Assembly: GCA_021443945.1 (NCBI GenBank)
Contig: JABUSF010000003.1
Coordinates: forward strand, 83,078 to 98,484
Direction: 5' to 3'
DNA from: Ileibacterium sp.
GTDB lineage: Bacteria > Bacillota_I > Bacilli_A > Erysipelotrichales > Erysipelotrichaceae
DNA length: 15,407 nt
The translations under genes and the position numbers were made by a program. The number at the start of each line of letters is the position of its first letter. Position 1 is the first letter of the stretch. This document shows positions 13,991-15,407 of the stretch, one piece after another. The notes beneath the pieces are model-generated. The model had not been told where the DNA came from, made no database searches, and was given only the letters and a program-made list of their open reading frames with translations.

Positions 13991-14765
13991 ACTGTTCAAG
14001 GAAATTTATCAGTACAGAGAACTGCTGTACACCACGATCAAAAAAGATATCCGGGGAAAGTACAAAGGAAGCGTACTGGGCATTTTATGGTCCTTTTTAA
14101 ACCCTCTGCTCCAGGTGTTTGTTTACTATCTGGTGTTCCCGTATCTGATGGGAAATGTCATTGACAACTATCTCATTTACCTGATTACCGGGCTGATCCC
14201 ATGGACGTTTTTTTTGACCACTGTGCAGGGAGGAACCAGAGCCATCAAGGACAATGCCGGAATTATTAAAAAAGTGTATTTCCCCAGAGAGATTCTGCTG
14301 ATCAGCCAGGTTTGCTCCGGCCTGATCAATTTCTTTATCTCCTGTGTAATTATTCTCATTTTCTGCATCGGCGCCGGTGTGGGCATCAGCATTCATCTTC
14401 TTGCTCTTCCGGTTGTAGCATTGGTTCAGGCCATTTTGATCCTGGGGCTGATTCTGATCCTGTCCGCTGTGGAAGTGTACATTCAGGATTTGGAATACAT
14501 TGTGCAGTTTGTTCTGCAGATGGGTTTTTATGCCACACCGGTCATCTACCCTTTAAAGGTCTTCAGCAAAGCCGGCCTTTTGCTGACTTTGATCAACCTG
14601 AATCCTTTAACCACTCTTATGAATGCCTATCGAGGCTGTTTCCTGTATCACACCTGGCCAAACTGGGGTGCACTGGGAGCGGTACTCCTGCTCAGTCTTG
14701 TCATTTTAATGATCGGCTTTTGGGTATTCGGCCGGCTGCAGAGAAATTTTGCAGAAGAACTATAG
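13983..14765 (+). CDS. Polysaccharide/teichoic acid ABC exporter permease
   Basis: A 260-residue ABC-2 type permease of the TagG/RgpC/Wzm group with about six membrane segments. Landmarks: an N-terminal cytoplasmic helix, KKDIRGKYKGSVLGILWSFLNPL (read in two parts, residues 20-32 and 33-42), a LITGLIPWTFF segment, the IKKVYFPREILL cytoplasmic loop, and NLNPLTTLMNAYRG near the end. Two starts are possible: ATG 13977 is only 3 bases after TAAGGA (13968-13973), whereas ATG 13983 is 9 bases after it, so I prefer 13983. Either way the gene overlaps the ATPase gene, by 8 or 14 bases. Together they form the transporter. A terminator-like hairpin begins at the stop codon. Confidence 0.92.
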   Translation: MIKLFKEIYQYRELLYTTIKKDIRGKYKGSVLGILWSFLNPLLQVFVYYLVFPYLMGNVIDNYLIYLITGLIPWTFFLTTVQGGTRAIKDNAGIIKKVYFPREILLISQVCSGLINFFISCVIILIFCIGAGVGISIHLLALPVVALVQAILILGLILILSAVEVYIQDLEYIVQFVLQMGFYATPVIYPLKVFSKAGLLLTLINLNPLTTLMNAYRGCFLYHTWPNWGALGAVLLLSLVILMIGFWVFGRLQRNFAEEL

Positions 14766-14785
14766 GCCTTTTCGGGCCTTTTTTT
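14764..14785 (+). terminator. Terminator-like hairpin inside the glycan operon
   Basis: AGGCC (14764-14768) pairs with GGCCT (14775-14779) around a 6-base loop, followed by a run of seven T (14779-14785). The stem is short but GC-rich. It lies between the permease and the next glycosyltransferase and starts on the permease stop codon. Confidence 0.6.
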
Positions 14786-14811
14786 GCCATTGGGCATAAA
14801 AGGAGAGGTGT

Positions 14812-15407
14812 ATGAAAATTTCCGTAGCACTGGCACTCTACAACTCCAACGAATATCTCATGGAACAGCTGGACTCCCTGAAAAATCAGTCCCGTCCAGC
14901 CGATGAGGTTATTCTTGTGGATGATGCCTCCACCAACGATACTGTAGAAACTGTCCGGAAATATATTGAAGAAAACGGCCTGGATCACTGGAAGCTGATC
15001 TGTCAGCCAAAAAACAGAGGCTTTATTGAAACATTCCGCCATGCACTCAAAGAATGCAGCGGCGACGTGATTTTCCTTTGTGACCACGATGATATCTGGA
15101 TGCCCCAGAAAATTCAGGTCATGACGGATGTTTTTGAAAAATCCAATGGGAAGGTACAGGCTTTAGCGGCTTCCTTTATTCCCGTGGATAAAAACAACAG
15201 TCCCATCGAAACAAAAGCCCAGAAGGGGAAATCCAACAACAACCTTCTGCGCAAAAGCGTTCCTGCCGGAAGCCTGACTCCCATTGCGTTTCAGGATCTG
15301 GCTGCCTACAATGTATCGCCTGGCTGTACAGCAGCCATCACCAGAGAACTTGCACAGGCCTACATGCCGTTTGAGGAAAAGCTTCCTCACGACTGGGCTT
15401 TGTTCGC
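14812..15407 (+). CDS. GT2-type glycosyltransferase (rhamnosyltransferase-like), partial
   Basis: The first 198 residues of a GT-A fold, family 2 glycosyltransferase; it runs off the right edge with no stop. Landmarks: SVALALYNSNEYLMEQLDSL at the start, QSRPADEVILVDDASTNDT with the donor-binding Asp pair, NRGFIETFRHAL, the metal-binding region FLCDHDDIW, and HDW near the window end where the catalytic acidic residue normally lies. This arrangement (CDHDDIW with HDW) is common in rhamnosyltransferase-like wall polysaccharide enzymes of Bacillota, but the sugar cannot be fixed from sequence. ATG 14812 is preceded by AAAAGGAGAGG with 5-6 bases spacing. It is in line with the operon but separated from the permease by 46 bases and a terminator-like hairpin; no separate promoter is evident. 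Confidence 0.9.
   Translation, partial: MKISVALALYNSNEYLMEQLDSLKNQSRPADEVILVDDASTNDTVETVRKYIEENGLDHWKLICQPKNRGFIETFRHALKECSGDVIFLCDHDDIWMPQKIQVMTDVFEKSNGKVQALAASFIPVDKNNSPIETKAQKGKSNNNLLRKSVPAGSLTPIAFQDLAAYNVSPGCTAAITRELAQAYMPFEEKLPHDWALF

Noticed and set aside
13079..13999. Long minus-strand open frame (306 codons) opposite the ABC ATPase gene
   Set aside because: The plus-strand protein has all ABC ATPase motifs; the antisense product is a codon-bias shadow rich in His, Gln and Phe.
1..15407. tRNA, rRNA, CRISPR array, transposase, riboswitch or attachment site
   Set aside because: None could be seen on either strand by reading; intergenic gaps are all short and are explained by promoters and terminators.

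Overview
The window looks like the chromosome of a low-to-mid GC Gram-positive bacterium (Bacillota). Reasons: strong AGGAGG-type ribosome binding sites, a short-linker FtsZ, an LCP-family wall-polymer ligase, TagGH-type ABC export genes and a lipobox lipoprotein. TGA is used only as stop. The style of FtsA and FtsZ makes me lean towards Erysipelotrichia, but that is an impression, not a proof. No rRNA, tRNA, CRISPR, insertion sequence or phage gene was seen.

Layout. (1) Positions 1-933, minus strand: an overlapping pair of short CHR-family (chromate transporter type) membrane proteins; the second runs off the left edge. (2) 987-2089, plus: a lipoprotein with Ig-like domains, with its own promoter and terminator. 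(3) 2095-3132, minus: a membrane-anchored C39-type peptidase-like protein that appears to have lost its catalytic Cys and His; it converges on the lipoprotein gene, each with its own terminator. (4) 3283-4222, plus: a secreted glycerophosphodiester phosphodiesterase. (5) 4258-6805, plus: a compact ftsA-ftsZ operon; the FtsA has strongly degenerate nucleotide-binding motifs. (6) 6960-8865, plus: a single-gene unit for a large LytR-CpsA-Psr (LCP) enzyme with an extra extracellular domain. (7) 8880 to the right edge, plus: a surface-glycan operon. Its genes in order are a small membrane-anchored beta-domain protein, a GT4 glycosyltransferase, a WecE-type sugar aminotransferase, a Wzx-type flippase, an ABC ATPase with a C-terminal beta domain, an ABC permease, a terminator-like hairpin and a GT2 glycosyltransferase (partial).

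How the genes may work together. Most of the window concerns the cell envelope. WecE would supply dTDP-4-amino-4,6-dideoxygalactose. The glycosyltransferases would build an oligo- or polysaccharide on a lipid carrier. The ABC pair and/or the flippase would move it across the membrane, and the LCP protein could attach it to peptidoglycan. FtsA/FtsZ run division.

Most notable points: two neighbouring families that kept their fold but lost canonical active-site motifs (FtsA and the C39-like protein), two genes whose promoters predict leaderless or nearly leaderless mRNAs, and the co-occurrence of two different glycan export routes in one operon. I found no clear wholly new system; these are leads.
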